Positions 20,580 through 31,800 of a DNA stretch of 64,000 nucleotides are shown here, piece after piece. The translations under genes were made by a program, and so were the position numbers. Source of the stretch: Melastoma dodecandrum (taxonomy: Eukaryota > Streptophyta > Magnoliopsida > Myrtales > Melastomataceae); NCBI GenBank assembly GCA_029817715.1, contig JARUPY010000473.1, positions 6,944,001 through 7,008,000 on the forward strand, written 5' to 3'. Positions within the stretch are counted from its first letter, which is position 1. Every line of letters starts with the position of its first letter. The notes under the pieces are model-generated. The model was given only the letters and a program-made list of their open reading frames with translations, ran no database searches and had not been told where the DNA came from.

Positions 20580-21295
20580 CGCAGGTACGGTTGAAAACTA
20601 AAGCTAGGAAGGATGAGTGGTACTTGGACAGTGGGTGCTCACGCCACATGACCAGGGATCCTTCTAAGTTTTCAAGCTTGAAGTTATAGAACGGTGGTTC
20701 TGAGACATTTGGCGATAATAGCAAGGCTACATCAAAGGCATTGGAACTATCGGTAGTTCAAAACAATGCAGATAGACGATGTTCCCTTGTTGCAGGATTA
20801 AAACATAGCCTATTGAGTGTGAGCCAACTCTGTGATAAGGGTTATCAAATAACCTTTAACGCAGAAGGATGTTCTGGATCCACAGACGGCAAAGTCTGTT
20901 TCGTTGGTGAACGAAGAAAGAACGTCTACATTATCTCTCAAGACAATCTTCTGTCTTCTGAGAAATGCCTTGTTTCCTACAAGGATGAAGCAAATCTCTG
21001 GCATAGGAAATTGGGACACATCAATTTCCAATTATTGTCTAAGATTGCCAAAAAGGAGCTGGTACGATGTTTACCGAAGCTCTCTTTTGAAGAGCACAGC
21101 TTCTGTGAAGCATGTTCTTTAGGAAAACAAACCAAAGCTTCTTTTAAGAGCAAATGTTACATTTCCACCACAAAATCACTTGAACTTCTACACATGGACC
21201 TATTTGGTCCTACCAGAACACAGAGTCTGGGCCACAGACGCTATGCTATGGTGGTTGTGGATGATTACTCAAAAGCCTCGTCACAAAGTTGCTGA
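20580..21295 (+). pseudogene. SIRE-type protease and integrase N-terminal half
   Basis: The protease motif WYLDSGCSRHMTRD at about 20,620 is intact, but a stop follows near 20,688. The GAG-pre/zinc part is open from 20,741 (LWHRKLGHINFQLL; CEACSLGKQTKASF). The integrase core then begins (LLHMDLFGPTRTQSLG, YAMVVVDDYS) with the first catalytic Asp. After DDYS an internal deletion of some tens of residues and a frame change remove the segment before the second Asp. Confidence 0.8.
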
Positions 21296-21918
21296 ATGAG
21301 ATAGGAGCCTCTATTAAAAGCTTAAGAACTGACCATGGTACATAATTTAAAAACCATGAGTTTAAGTCCTTTTGTGACATGAATGGCATAGAACACACCT
21401 TCTCTGCTCCTTATACCCCACAACAGAATGGAGTAGCTGAGAGAATGAATCAAACTCTTCATGATATGGCCAGAACGATGATGTGTGAAAGCATGGTTCC
21501 ACAGAATCTGTGGGCCAAGGCTATTAACAGAGCATGTTATGTGTCTAACCGTGTACATGCGCGAAAAACACTTGACAAAACTCCTTATGAGTTGTATAAG
21601 GGCAAAGTGCCTAACATCTTATATTTCCATCCTTTTGAAAGTTCTTGTTACATATTAAGACTTCCTAAGGACAATGTTGGAAAATTCGATGCTAGATCAG
21701 ATGAAGGAGTCTTCCTTGGTTATTTTGAATCCAGCAAAGCTTATCGAGTTTTTAACAAGAGAACTCTTGTTATTGAGGGGTCTATTAATGTCATCATTAA
21801 TGATTCTCAATATACAGAGGAACCTGTCTTATCATACAGACCAAGTTCACAACTGTCTGCTGTTGAAGCACAGAAAGAGAGCGTTGTCCCTCTTAAGACT
21901 GATTATATACAAATCTAG
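21296..21918 (+). pseudogene. SIRE-type integrase C-terminal half
   Basis: The block SLRTDHGT carries the second catalytic Asp and is followed at once by a stop. From 21,379 the frame is open: HTFSAPYTPQQNGVAERMNQ supplies the catalytic Glu, then RACYVSNRVHARKTLDKTPY and the copia-type C-terminus (FDARSDEGVFLGYFESSKAY). Confidence 0.8.
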
Positions 21919-22087
21919 TCCATCATTGGACAGGATGCAAACTCTGAGGGCACCTCAGAGAATAATGATTCTGAGGAGAATTTCTTGGAGAGAGTGCCTA
22001 CTCTTTACAAGAAAAGACACCCCATGGAGCACGTCATTGGGGATGTATAGAAAGGGTTACAGACGAGACGTTCTGTGAATATCTTCT

Positions 22088-23070
22088 ATGAACATTCTGC
22101 GTTCGTCTCCCAAAAGGAACCAAACAACATCGATGAAGCTCTTGCAGATCCTAACTGGATTATTGCCATGTAAGAAGAGGTTAATCAATTCGAACGAAAC
22201 AAGGTCTGGACACTTGTTCAGAGACCAAAGGATCGTTCTGTTGTTGGAACCAAGTGGATCTTCCGAAATAAGCTTGATGAATCAGGCTGTGGTCAGGAAC
22301 AAGGCTAAACTCGTGGCCAAGGGGTACTCTCAGTCAGAAGGGATTGACTATGATGTGACTTACGCCCCTGTACCGCGACTAGAAACTTTAGACTTCTGTT
22401 AGCTTATGCGTGTTACAATAATTTCAAGCTATTTCAGATGCACGTGAAAAGCGCCTTTCTGAATGGTGAGATCAAGGAAGAAGTCTACGTAGACCACCCT
22501 CCAGGATTCGAGGATCCTAAGAAACATGATCATGTTTATAAGCTTGATAAAGCTTTGTATGGCTTGAAACAAGCTCCCAGAGCTTGGTATGAAAGGCTGA
22601 GCCAATTTCTTATTGAAAAAGGCTATAGAAAGGGAAAGGTTGATACAACTCTTTTCCTAAAGGAACACGGAACCGAGCTTCTGATTGTTCAGATCTATGT
22701 AGATGACATCATTTTTGGATCCACGAACAATACCTTGTGTAATGAGTTCGCAGAACTCATGAAAGGTGAATTTGAAATGAGCATGATGACATATTTAACA
22801 TTCTCTCTGGGCTTACAAATTCGCCAAACATCAGAAGGTACTTTCATCCATCAGGAGAAGTACATTAAACAACTTCTAAAGAAATATGAGTTGAGTAACT
22901 CAAAACACTTGTCTACTCCCATGAGCACAAACGCTATTGTGGAAACAGACGAAACAAGAAAGAATGTGGATCCTAGTCTCTACAGGAGCATGATAGGTCC
23001 TTATTGTACCTTACTGCCTCCAGGCCTGACATTCTGTTCAGCGTCTGCCTTTGTGCTAAATACCAATTAG
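22088..23070 (+). pseudogene. SIRE-type reverse transcriptase
   Basis: The RT entry ([34 protein letters not shown]) is spread over frames to 22,300. Motif A at 22,436 reads QMHVKSAFLNGEI where the family has QMDVK: the catalytic Asp has become His. The rest is open to 23,070: PPGFEDP, LDKALYGLKQAPRAWY, IYVDDIIFGST (YVDD intact), then SLGLQIRQTSEGTFIHQEKY. Confidence 0.85.
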
Positions 23071-23600
23071 CACCAAAGGAGTCTCATTTAACTCATGTTA
23101 AAAGGATATTTCGAGATCTTTCTAGGACTACAAATCTAGGGCTTTGGTATTCCAAGATATCATTATTTGATCTTGTAGGGTACTCCGACGCAGACTTTGC
23201 TGGCTACAAAATCGATCGGAAGAGTACTTCTGGAACCTGTCAATTACTTGGAGATATGCTCATATCTTGGCACTCAAAGAAGCAAGCTTCTGTTGCACTA
23301 TCAACAGCAGAGGCAGAATATGTTGCAGCAGCAAGTTGCTATGCACAGCTTCTATGGATGGTCAACAGCTTGAGGACTATGGTTTCAAGTTTGACAATAT
23401 TCCGATACGGTGTGATAACACAAGTGCCATAAATCTGACCAAGAATCATGTTCAGCATTCAAGGTCTAAACATATGGAACTAAGACATCTTTTCATTTGA
23501 GATCATGTTCAGAATGGTTCTATTGCTGTGGAATATGTGAGCACATAAGCACAGCTCTATGATATCTTCACAAAGCCATTGAATTTTGAGAAATTTTCAA
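23004..23600 (+). pseudogene. SIRE-type RNase H
   Basis: A frame change at about 23,010-23,070 leads to SRPDILFSVCLCAKYQLAPK and RNase [41 protein letters not shown], then after another change [20 protein letters not shown]. The catalytic D and E positions are present. The end (IFTKPL-like) is at about 23,580. Confidence 0.8.
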
Positions 23601-23938
23601 AATTAAGAATGAATTAGGGATTTTGTTATCCCTTCTAAATGGATCTTATTGATCTTCATTTCGTGTGCTTTGATCTTGTGATATGCAAAATATTTCCTTT
23701 CCATTTTTTTAACTTTCAGAAACAATATTCAAAATCTTTTTATTTTATCTTAAAAAAAATTTTTTTTCCAAAAATTTTTCCCTCCATTTCCATTCTCTTA
23801 TCTTTCTTTTTAAACAAACTCCCCCTGCACACACGTCTTTTCTCCAACCTGAAAACCCAATTTTTTCTTTCTCTCCCACGTTTCCCAAACCGCACTCCTT
23901 TTTTCAAAATCCTAACCTCTCTTTTCTTTTTCGATCTC

Positions 23939-25617
23939 ATGGCACCACGAACCAGGAATCTTCGCATTGCTAAGGCCAAGGCAAGGCGCTCCGCTAGACT
24001 CAGCACTGAGTCTCTGTTCGACCGAGACTCTCAGGAGACCAAGTCCTCACTACAGGGAAGCAACTTTCAGACTGTCGGTCTATCGTCAAAGGGGACGAAA
24101 TCTAAGTCCTCGCACTCTTCCCCTGAGAGTTCCATGGCTCTGGATACAGAGCTAGAGGTGACCCGGTCATCCATGAAGGAGGATCCTCCTACAGCAAAGT
24201 TTTCTAAGCCAGAAAATGATGACATGGTGATTTTTCCTCGAGGACAAGCTGAGAAGGAGTTTTTCTACACCTCAGCGCGATAGTCCTCCTCCTGGGTCTC
24301 TCTCCCTGGCCATTGTGCCCTATGATGACACTCTGCTTCCTCCTCCTCCTCCTCCTCCTCCTCCCATGTAGAAGTTGGCTCCAACTTCGTCTAATGCTGA
24401 GGACAAAGCTATGAGCCCTCCCGCAGTCGCAGCAAAGGAGAAAGGAAAAGCACATAAACGCCCATATGTGGTACCGCAGAAGGAGAGCAAAAGGCCTAGA
24501 GGTACTACACTGACCTTTACTCCGGAGATTGGGGAGACAATTTCTACTGAAGAAATTAAGGCTGTGTTGGATTCTTCTGAGTTTCCCGCTAGAGATCTTG
24601 AGGACAGGAAAATGTTCCCTGTCGATTTATTTGATTCAATTTCTTTACTGAGCATTCTCTTAGGCGGCTAGAAAACCTTTTCCATGAGCTTTTCTTTGTC
24701 AACTTCTGTGAGCACAGAAGCCTTGTCTCTGCCTGTCTAGTTAGAGAATTTTATAGCCACGTCACCTTTCATAGAGTGGACAAATTGATCAAGTACATAA
24801 AAGTGGTGTTAGAGGGGAATGTCTATGTCTTCTCTCTTCTTGATAGATGTCGGGCCTTCAGTGCAAGATACCACTCTCAGCTCCAGCTTCTGGAGATCTC
24901 AAAATCATCGGCATATCGGAGGATAACAGGGGCTGAAAAGCCAACAAAGTCTAGTGTCTACCTGGAGAGCACGCAGCTGCCTCTGGAGCTCCGCATCCTT
25001 CACCGTGCTGTTATGTACTGCCTCTACCCTCGGACTGGGAGCACAGATAGTATCATCACTAAGGACGCCATCATGATGGTCCATCTACTGGAGGGACTTC
25101 CTATTAATCTGGGATCGATTGTCTTTGAGCATATGGAGAGATGTGCGACTCTGCCTGACAGGGGACTGCCCTAAGGTCATATCATCATGAAGCTCCTGCA
25201 GAGTTACTCCTATGATACGACTCCCAGGAGTGATGAGGACACCATCCATGTCGAGCCATTCGACGGTACGACACTTGATCATATGGGCTTTGTTTTTACA
25301 GGGTCATAATAGATTCACAAGAGGAGCAGGGGTGAACCATCCTCCTCAAAAAGAAAAAGTGTTGCTGCACCTTCCAAGCGTAAGTCTCGAGCTGACACCG
25401 GCAAGCAGAAGAAGCTTGATACCAAGCAGAAGTACGCTTCTGAGGCATCCACTTCTGCTGATCTTAAAGAGTCACGCAAATTGGATAAGTGTATTGCTCA
25501 GCAAAAGGAGATTAAGACCCTGATTACAAAGCTGCTGGTAGACCTTGCTGATCTCATGGCATATATCAAGGGCAAGGATGATGCATCCTCCTCCTCTGCT
25601 GCAGAAGAAAGTGATTG
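23939..25617 (+). pseudogene. SIRE-type extra ORF after pol (env-like by position)
   Basis: The ATG at 23,939 opens a basic head (MAPRTRNLRIAKAKARRSAR) followed by a Ser-rich segment to a stop at 24,281. Proline-rich and charged segments (24,375-24,671: KGKAHKRPYVVPQKESKRPR) and a globular stretch at 24,776-25,174 (MDKLIKYIKVVLEGNVYVFS, ELRILHRAVMYCLYPRTG, MMVHLLEGLPINLG) follow, then a Lys/Ser-rich C-terminus with coiled-coil character (KCIAQQKEIKTLITKLLVDL) ending at 25,617. At least four stops or shifts break it. I see no signal peptide or transmembrane helix. SIRE elements are known for such an ORF; its role is unknown. Confidence 0.65.
24336..24366. repeat. (CCT)n microsatellite
   Basis: About nine CCT triplets lie inside the SIRE-type extra ORF, encoding a proline run in the relevant frame just before a stop. 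Confidence 0.85.
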
Positions 25618-25783
25618 ACCAATCCCCTCTGAGAATCTGGAAGCTGAAAAACTGAAAACTCTGGATCTGTTGTCTCAAAACTCACTCTTTTTTACATTTC
25701 CCGCTAGTTTCTATTGCGTGTTTGAAACTTAGTTTTTGATGAATTGCCTTCGGTTTTATGACATGCATTACTTTTGATGATGC

Positions 25784-26438
25784 AAAAAGGGGGAGAAGTA
25801 GTCTTCTGTGAGATTTAGGACATGTTCTGCATTTTCTTTTTGTCTTGTGTTTCTGTTTGTTTGCAGGTCATGAAGACGATGAGGAGATTTCCTCAGTGCG
25901 TTACAGATCTCAGCGGAATTATTTTTTGCTTTGAGAAATCCTCGCCAAAACGATGCTTCTAGTTGAGATCAACTTGGGCTTGGGCAGAACTGCGTAAACT
26001 CAGGGGGAGTTAGAGAACTTTCTCTGCTCATATTCTGGTTAGAATATCACTTCCATGTGACGTTCTGAGCTCTGATTAAAACTTCGTCTTAGAACTACTC
26101 ACCTGTTTAGGGGGAGCTATGACAGAAAAGTACTTCTGTCCATAATGCATGTTATTGCAATCATGAACGCCGATTTGATTAAATCATATAAATGCTTTGA
26201 ATGATTAGGTTAATGAATATTAACTAATCTCAAAACGAAAGTTCATCTCCGAACTAATCACTGATCTACGCTAGCAATAATTTCGATCGAAATTAATCCG
26301 CTTAGATTCAGGGGGAGTTACTACGGAAAGTAGCTTCTGTGTCACCATCTCGCAACAAGGAAATCCGTAAGATCGTTAAACTCTTTAATTATTATTCTCC
26401 AGATGAGCATGGTTTTGCATCATTAAAAAGGGGGAGAT
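25784..26438 (+). other. polypurine tract region with five GGGGGAG tracts
   Basis: Purine tracts AAAAAGGGGGAG-type occur at about 25,784, 26,002, 26,109, 26,310 and 26,425. Only the last touches the 3' LTR and is the expected plus-strand primer. The 650-bp region is otherwise non-coding. Confidence 0.8.
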
Positions 26439-27875
26439 TGTTGATATAATCTGGTTTTGATGATGACAAAGGTTATGTATTGCTAAGGTGTGTTATTTAA
26501 AGTACAGAAGAACAAGTCTTTGGGTGTAGAAGCTGGTCTCTGTTATCTGTGTAATACGTAAAAGAGTTATGTGGAGAACTTCAACGGGGGAATAGATCTA
26601 GCCATTAGAAATGGTGTTCTGAGCACAATCTACTATTGAGTCCACTATCTCTATTATAGATATCAGCATCTGTGTCACAATTGCTATAACTCTCCTTGCT
26701 GGAGTATTGACTACAGTTTACAGAATGATATTTCTGTGAATGACAATTTCGTTATTGGAGATTGTTCAATATGCAAACACGTGCGGTATTTATCTCATAC
26801 GTCCTTAATTCTCATTCAATTAACTTTGGCATCACATCTAGGTTCATTCCTTGGACCTTGAGTTGTTTTGGAAAGATTTATTTCCTTAACTAACGTGATC
26901 CCATAATTATGGAATTTGGCTACAATCTAATCAAGTTGAAATCTCCCTTATATGGTGAGAATATTTTAAGGTGGGAATGTTTTCATATTATGGAAACAAA
27001 TCAATCCCAATGCCAAATTCGTATAAGGAAAAGTGTTAATTCTGCTGTCGTAGAAAACAGCTTCTGAGCAGAAGACATTATCTCTTATTGAGTGATTAAT
27101 TTGGTTTATTATTATCTGATATTACTAAGGATAATGTTTTGCGTCCTTGGAAGTTTTCCCACAGGATCGTATCATGGAGAAAATGGCAAGTGGATCAACT
27201 AGTCGTTGGTGATTGATTGGGAAACTCCTTTCTACGGACAAGCTTAAATGCAAGAGTGAATCTACAGTTTCAATTTGTCATTCTACTGAAAGCTTACCAA
27301 AATCCTTGTGCCTTCACCATTGCAAAAGCTGAGAGCGTCCGTCGTGCATTCACCGAGCCGATCACCTCTAAGAGAGAGCGTCTTCTGTAGCTACAGACTG
27401 TTGGTGTTGTGGTTGCTAATTATGTTTTGTACAGGTCGTTAGTTACACAGGTTGTGTGTAGAAGCCGGTGGTAGCCGTTACGCCACGTTGGCAGGTGGTA
27501 GCCGTCAAGCCACGGGTTTAGTGAGGAGCCGAAGTCAGACACGTTGCGTGCGGGTTGAGTTAGTCACGTGTGTACGTGCAACTTGTTAGTCACATTTCTA
27601 ACAAAAGTGTGCATCTGTAAAGTCCCTTGTTCTAAACATAGTGAATACGCCCTAATGGGGTTGAACGCTGGGATAGTGGACGTAGGCATTGTTTGTCGAA
27701 CCACTATAAATCTTTGTGTCACACAAATAAGATAACCAATCTCAGAACTGGGAATCTGTCTAGTAGATCCAGTCTCTGTAATCTGATAGAACGACGCTTC
27801 TGTGATCGAAAAAGTGTCAAAAACTCTTAAGGCATTAATTCAACCACCCCTTCTTAGTGCGTTCATATACCAACA
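26439..27875 (+). repeat. 3' LTR of the SIRE-type element (1,437 bp)
   Basis: It runs from TGTTGATAT to ATATACCAACA; the 5-bp ends TGTTG/CAACA are inverted repeats. The left edge touches the polypurine tract. At the right edge the host transposase reading resumes at ggtag. Confidence 0.9.
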
Positions 27876-28546
27876 GGTAGTTATCGTGGGCTTCAAGCAT
27901 CACCACCAAATAGTTGTACTAGGGTAAGCTCTTATTGCTTCCAAAATAATAAATGATTACCTTCGGTTGACTTGCACAAATAGTTTAGTTATGAGGGGTA
28001 AACATCCAATCAACGTCGTTTTTTATGCTGATAAAACGATGATATTTGATGAGCGAGAAGTAATGGCCAGAATCGAAGCATCGACTGTGCATATGACACT
28101 TCAACCGCAAACTTGCACGACACGTCCGCGATAATGTAATGAGGAAAAAAGTTATCGCAATTATGTATTGTACGAGAACCCCTGATGAATTGTGGAATAA
28201 CAGAGGGAACATCAATGCGAGATGGCTATAACATATTAACACATGTAGGATGCATGTGTGATGGCAACTTACTAGCATGACCATTTTTTGGCCGAGTTAC
28301 AAATCACTCTACGATGCAAGCGAATTTGTACATGAAGGGATATGTAAAAGCAAAGCATCAGTTGCATGAATTTTTACACCATTTTGAACAAGTAATCGCT
28401 AACATGCGCAATAAAAAACTTCATTACGACTACGACTCCGGTTAGCAAATTAGGCCTTATGTGACGATGCTATGAAGACTAGAGGAAGACGCATGTTGAT
28501 TATATACAATGACATCATTTTAAAAGGTGCAGGCACAATTGAGGCT
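27876..28546 (+). pseudogene. FAR1/FRS-like Mutator transposase, fragment 2
   Basis: Right after the SIRE LTR the reading VGFKHHHQIVVLG matches the FRS/MULE core pattern (VGFNHHxQTVxFG), followed by a stop and then MRGKHPINVVFYADKTM (family: SGKxPxTIxTDQD). The distal part reads TMQANLYMKGYVKAKHQLHE, FLHHFEQVIANMRNKKLHYD, the typical FRS segment after the catalytic core. Several stops make it a pseudogene. The second catalytic Asp position appears as ADK rather than TDQD. Confidence 0.72.
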
Positions 28547-29793
28547 TGTATCATGTCGAAAACTTGTTCACCACGCAAGTGCACGTGATCGCGTAAGTAA
28601 TAAAGATTAAGTAAAATATCATTCCCACGATTATTGATTTAAAGCTCAACCAAGTAATTAAACAATCAAACCTCTATTAGTGATCGATTTAAATAAACTA
28701 ATTAAACTAAAGCTTAGATAAAGAAAACGAGAATTCTATCGAATTAGAGTACAAGATGAGAAAATGAGAAAGCACATAGGGTAAAGATTTCACCTATCCA
28801 TTAATTGCAAGTCATATCTGAAACAACAATTAAATTATTCATCTAATAATTTTGAATTCAGTTATCTCTCTACGCCTCTTCCGAAATAATAAGGACGTAT
28901 ATATCATAAAATAGTGGCCACTCTACTCTTAGGTAGATTAACTATATAAAGTTCATTAAAAATCAATCACAATTTGATTACCTTAGACGATTAGGTATAT
29001 TCATATTTTGCTTGCTAGTAATCACGTCTTTCAACCAAGATTAACCTAGGCTATTCCTATTATCGTGCTTAATCCAGTATTTCCCTTCCCAGTTCACCTA
29101 AATCCACTAATCAACGAAATTGGTGGCCAATCAATAAGAAAGCATTAAGCCCAAAAATAAATAACCAAACATAAATCATTCAAGAGTATTGAAAGAGATG
29201 GACTATTGACTAATTTTCAAGATTCATCGTAACCATATGCAAAAAATATTAGTTCATACTGAAAGTAAACGAAAATATGAATTCAATCTTAAACATCGAA
29301 AGCAATGACATAAAGAAAAACTAAAGAAAGTAAAAAGTTGGCGAAGTTTCTGTTGATGATTCCTTGTCATCAACATCCTCCTAGGTCGAGCTCCTTTTTC
29401 CCAGCGAGTTATATGTCCTTTTATGTCTCTAGAGGTTACAACTCTATAGAGAATCTTGAAAATCTTGGAAACAAAATATTCTCTCATGTCGAACGTGTAG
29501 CAGCACAAAGTTTCTATGAAATTTCATCTGCCTTCCTTTCCGACGGCCAATTCTTGTTTGTCAATGTTAATATCTCTTAGTATTCATCCCTTGGCTCTCT
29601 TCATTTCCCATTGTACTTTCCCTCTTCGATTGTTCTATTAAAATGTACAGAAAAACGCAAGGATAAGAAAATAAGCAACATATTGGAAAAGGAACGACTA
29701 TAAAGACTAAATCAAATAAATATGCCTAATAATTATCATCAACTAAGTCTAAAATGTGGTTCCTTAACTTTATTTCCATAGAATTGTGAACGT
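28547..29793 (-). repeat. solo LTR of the element A (Athila) family
   Basis: It starts TGTATCATGTCGAAAAC and shares caccacgcaagtgcacgtgatcg with element A's LTR at about 7,711, then the middle blocks (tacgcctcttccgaa, gtagattaactat, gcattaag), and ends near catagaattgtga. No internal element sequence is present on either side. The sequence gaggc lies at 28,541-28,545 and again at 29,794-29,798, a possible 5-bp duplication, though the LTR ends are too diverged to be sure. The orientation follows element A. Confidence 0.8.
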
Positions 29794-30060
29794 GAGGCCT
29801 TATTTTTTGTTCTAAACAATTACGATGGGTACATCAATCGTGTCTACAAGGTGGCATAAGTTGACTTACATAAAACGACGGTTGAAGTATATTGTAGAAA
29901 AGGTACAAAGGAGATTAACTGTTCTTGCTTGTACTTCGAAACTTTTGAATTATCCTGTTACCACACATTGCACATTGCAATACGTCATAATTTGATACTC
30001 ATAATTTGGTACTCCGTCGGTTGACGAAGAAGGCCGAAGGAAGGGATGTCAAGCAAGAGC
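29794..30060 (+). pseudogene. FAR1/FRS-like Mutator transposase, fragment 3 with SWIM zinc finger
   Basis: The reading TTVEVYCRKGTKEINCSCLY then FETFELSCYHTLHIAIRHN has the SWIM pattern C-x-C...C-x-H that ends FRS and Mutator transposases. It follows directly from fragment 2 once the solo LTR is removed. No clear end of the gene can be fixed. Confidence 0.7.
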
Positions 30061-30683
30061 ATTTGATGGAAATATGATTTCAGATAACAACGTATGTGAC
30101 ACCCCACCTTTGTCGGTCTTGTCACGTTGAATCTATTGACACAAAAATACAGCGGAAAACTCAAAATAATCAACTGATCCCACAACATGTGGACCTTAGA
30201 CATATATAACGTTCACATAAAATTCATTCTTAAAAACATGAGACGTATCTTCCTACTCCCACTACTTAGCTACATTCGCCCGGGCTTTACTTGTGTACAT
30301 GAAAAATATTTCCCAACAAAGTTAGCGAAAACACTAAGTTTATTCACATGCAACCCACTCTAGAAAAACATGCGTTGGCCAGGTCCTAGAAACCAAAACA
30401 CATCAAATTCTAGTATATGAAAACGATTTACAGGCACGTGGACCCGACGCCATCTCATTTGACTAAACACCAAATAACAAACCATATTTATCAAAAATAT
30501 TGCATGTCCCAGGGGGACAAATGCGTCCATGATATCAGACAAATGAAGGATCGGATCAAGGTAAATACAGAATTATTGAAAACAAATTGGTCATTTACCG
30601 AAATACTGAATTTAAATCCGGGATCGGGATCTATAATTTTTAGATTAACAAAATTCGATATTTCGGTATATCGAAATACCAAA
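30061..30683. other. non-coding DNA, possible LTR fragment and hAT subterminal sequence
   Basis: tgtgacacccca at about 30,105 followed by acagcggaaaactc resembles the start of some plant LTRs, but no partner is seen. From about 30,600 the sequence is AT-rich with repeated cgaatt/cgatatttcgg phrases, typical of hAT subterminal regions. No coding sequence. Confidence 0.35.
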
Positions 30684-30695
30684 TGCTCACCCCTG
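30684..30695. other. hAT-type terminal inverted repeat, right end
   Basis: TGCTCACCCCTG is the complement of CAGGGGTGAGCA, a common plant hAT terminus. The matching left end was not found, so this may be a truncated hAT relic lying to its left. Confidence 0.5.
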
Positions 30696-30959
30696 TAATT
30701 ATCCACATCATTTGTCTAGGTTCAATAAATTAGACATTTTGGACATAATGAAATCAACATTTGGCACTTATGAAAGTTAATCTCGAAACACATCCATTTA
30801 CAGAAGGTTGGTGATTTGTTTCATTCCAGAACCTCCTATAAGCATTATGAGTGAAAAGTTTTATTAAATCATATCTTAATTGATTTAATCTACATCCTAA
30901 TAAATATTTACAGATGGGTGACAAATTTGTATAATAAAGAATTAATATATTAATTGATT

Positions 30960-31800
30960 ATTTGTTTTCTTTTAAGTGAAGAAGCTATTCATGTCAAGTT
31001 TTGGTTTCTATAGTTATCTTTGAGTCTTGTGTATAAATAGGGTCATTTGGCCACATTGTAAAGTGCAAGTCGAAAAACGTTAAAATGAGAGAGAAACTTT
31101 GTTGAGTGGTCTTGATTGTTATTTGTCAGTCACACATGGGAAAGAACGAGAGTTGTAGAAGGACGTACCTTTGGTAAAGCCCTCTAGGAGGGTTACTTGG
31201 AGGCCACAAGGGACTCTTGGTAAGAGGCTACGAGAGTCGTTGGAATAGACGTGCGGCTGGAGGCTGGCGTTCAACCGGTGCAGTGGACCGGAGAGAAAGG
31301 CAGATACTCCAGGAGCCCAGAAAGTGAGAGATTGACCAACTTCTGTAGCATAACGCTCTGTGTCTGCAGTAATTTAGGATAGTGGTTACTAGCTACTCGC
31401 ATGAGATTCGCCACGAAGTCATTGTCTCGAGGGATTGCGCAAGAGAAGTCGTAGCTGGGGACTGTGCATGCGAGGACACCGTCAGAGTGAAGCGTTCAAA
31501 GGGAATTCGCGGCGGGTTACTATGCAAGTGAGGACACCGTTGGAAAGAAACGTCCGAAGGGATGTCGCATTGAGAAGCTGTGCAGGCGAGGACATCGTCC
31601 AATAGAAACTTCCGTGTTAATATGGTTTTGACGTTGAACCATATATAACCCTGCTTTTGTAGTCTATATAAGCTTGTGTTATGTGCCTTCCCTTTGTACT
31701 CTATGGAAGCATATGTTGTACGCTACAAAACCTTTCCATAAGTAATGTTCTGTAAGTGAAATTATTACCTTGATTAACGGTGAGCGAATGTACTTCCGTA
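30960..31800 (+). other. LTR-like relic with TATA box
   Basis: TATAAATAGGG at 31,032 is followed by a transcribed-leader-like stretch, cgttagtcac-like and gaggacaccgtc phrases, and a second TATATAA near 31,645. The style is that of copia LTRs, and its gaggacaccgtc phrase recurs at 32,925. No primer site or internal coding sequence is found. Confidence 0.4.
31463..31610. repeat. 58-bp tandem repeat, about 2.5 copies
   Basis: Units headed TGTGCATGCGAGGACACCG, TATGCAAGTGAGGACACCG and TGTGCAGGCGAGGACATCG begin at 31,463, 31,521 and 31,579, exactly 58 bp apart. A degenerate further unit may begin near 31,405. Confidence 0.85.

Larger units (their letters stand above)
17414..27875 (+). mobile_element. 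SIRE/Maximus-type Ty1/copia retrotransposon
   Basis: The two long LTRs (about 1.4 kb), initiator-Met primer site, gag with CCHC knuckle, protease, integrase, reverse transcriptase, RNase H, an extra ORF after pol and a polypurine tract occur in that order. Integrase before reverse transcriptase makes it copia; long LTRs plus the extra ORF point to the SIRE/Maximus lineage. The first 25-30 bp of the left LTR are lost or too diverged to place, so the target duplication cannot be confirmed (the right flank is ggtag). All coding parts carry stops or frameshifts. Confidence 0.88.

Noticed and set aside
23740..24006. Minus-strand Lys/Arg-rich open frame.
   Set aside because: It is a composition artefact of the T- and C-rich leader before the SIRE extra ORF.
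24204..24655. Minus-strand Gly-rich frames.
   Set aside because: They arise from the (CCT)n microsatellite read in antisense.
30510..30695. A complete small hAT-type MITE between CAGGGGGACAAATGC and TGCTCACCCCTG.
   Set aside because: The left end matches poorly and no 8-bp duplication is present; only the right terminus is kept.
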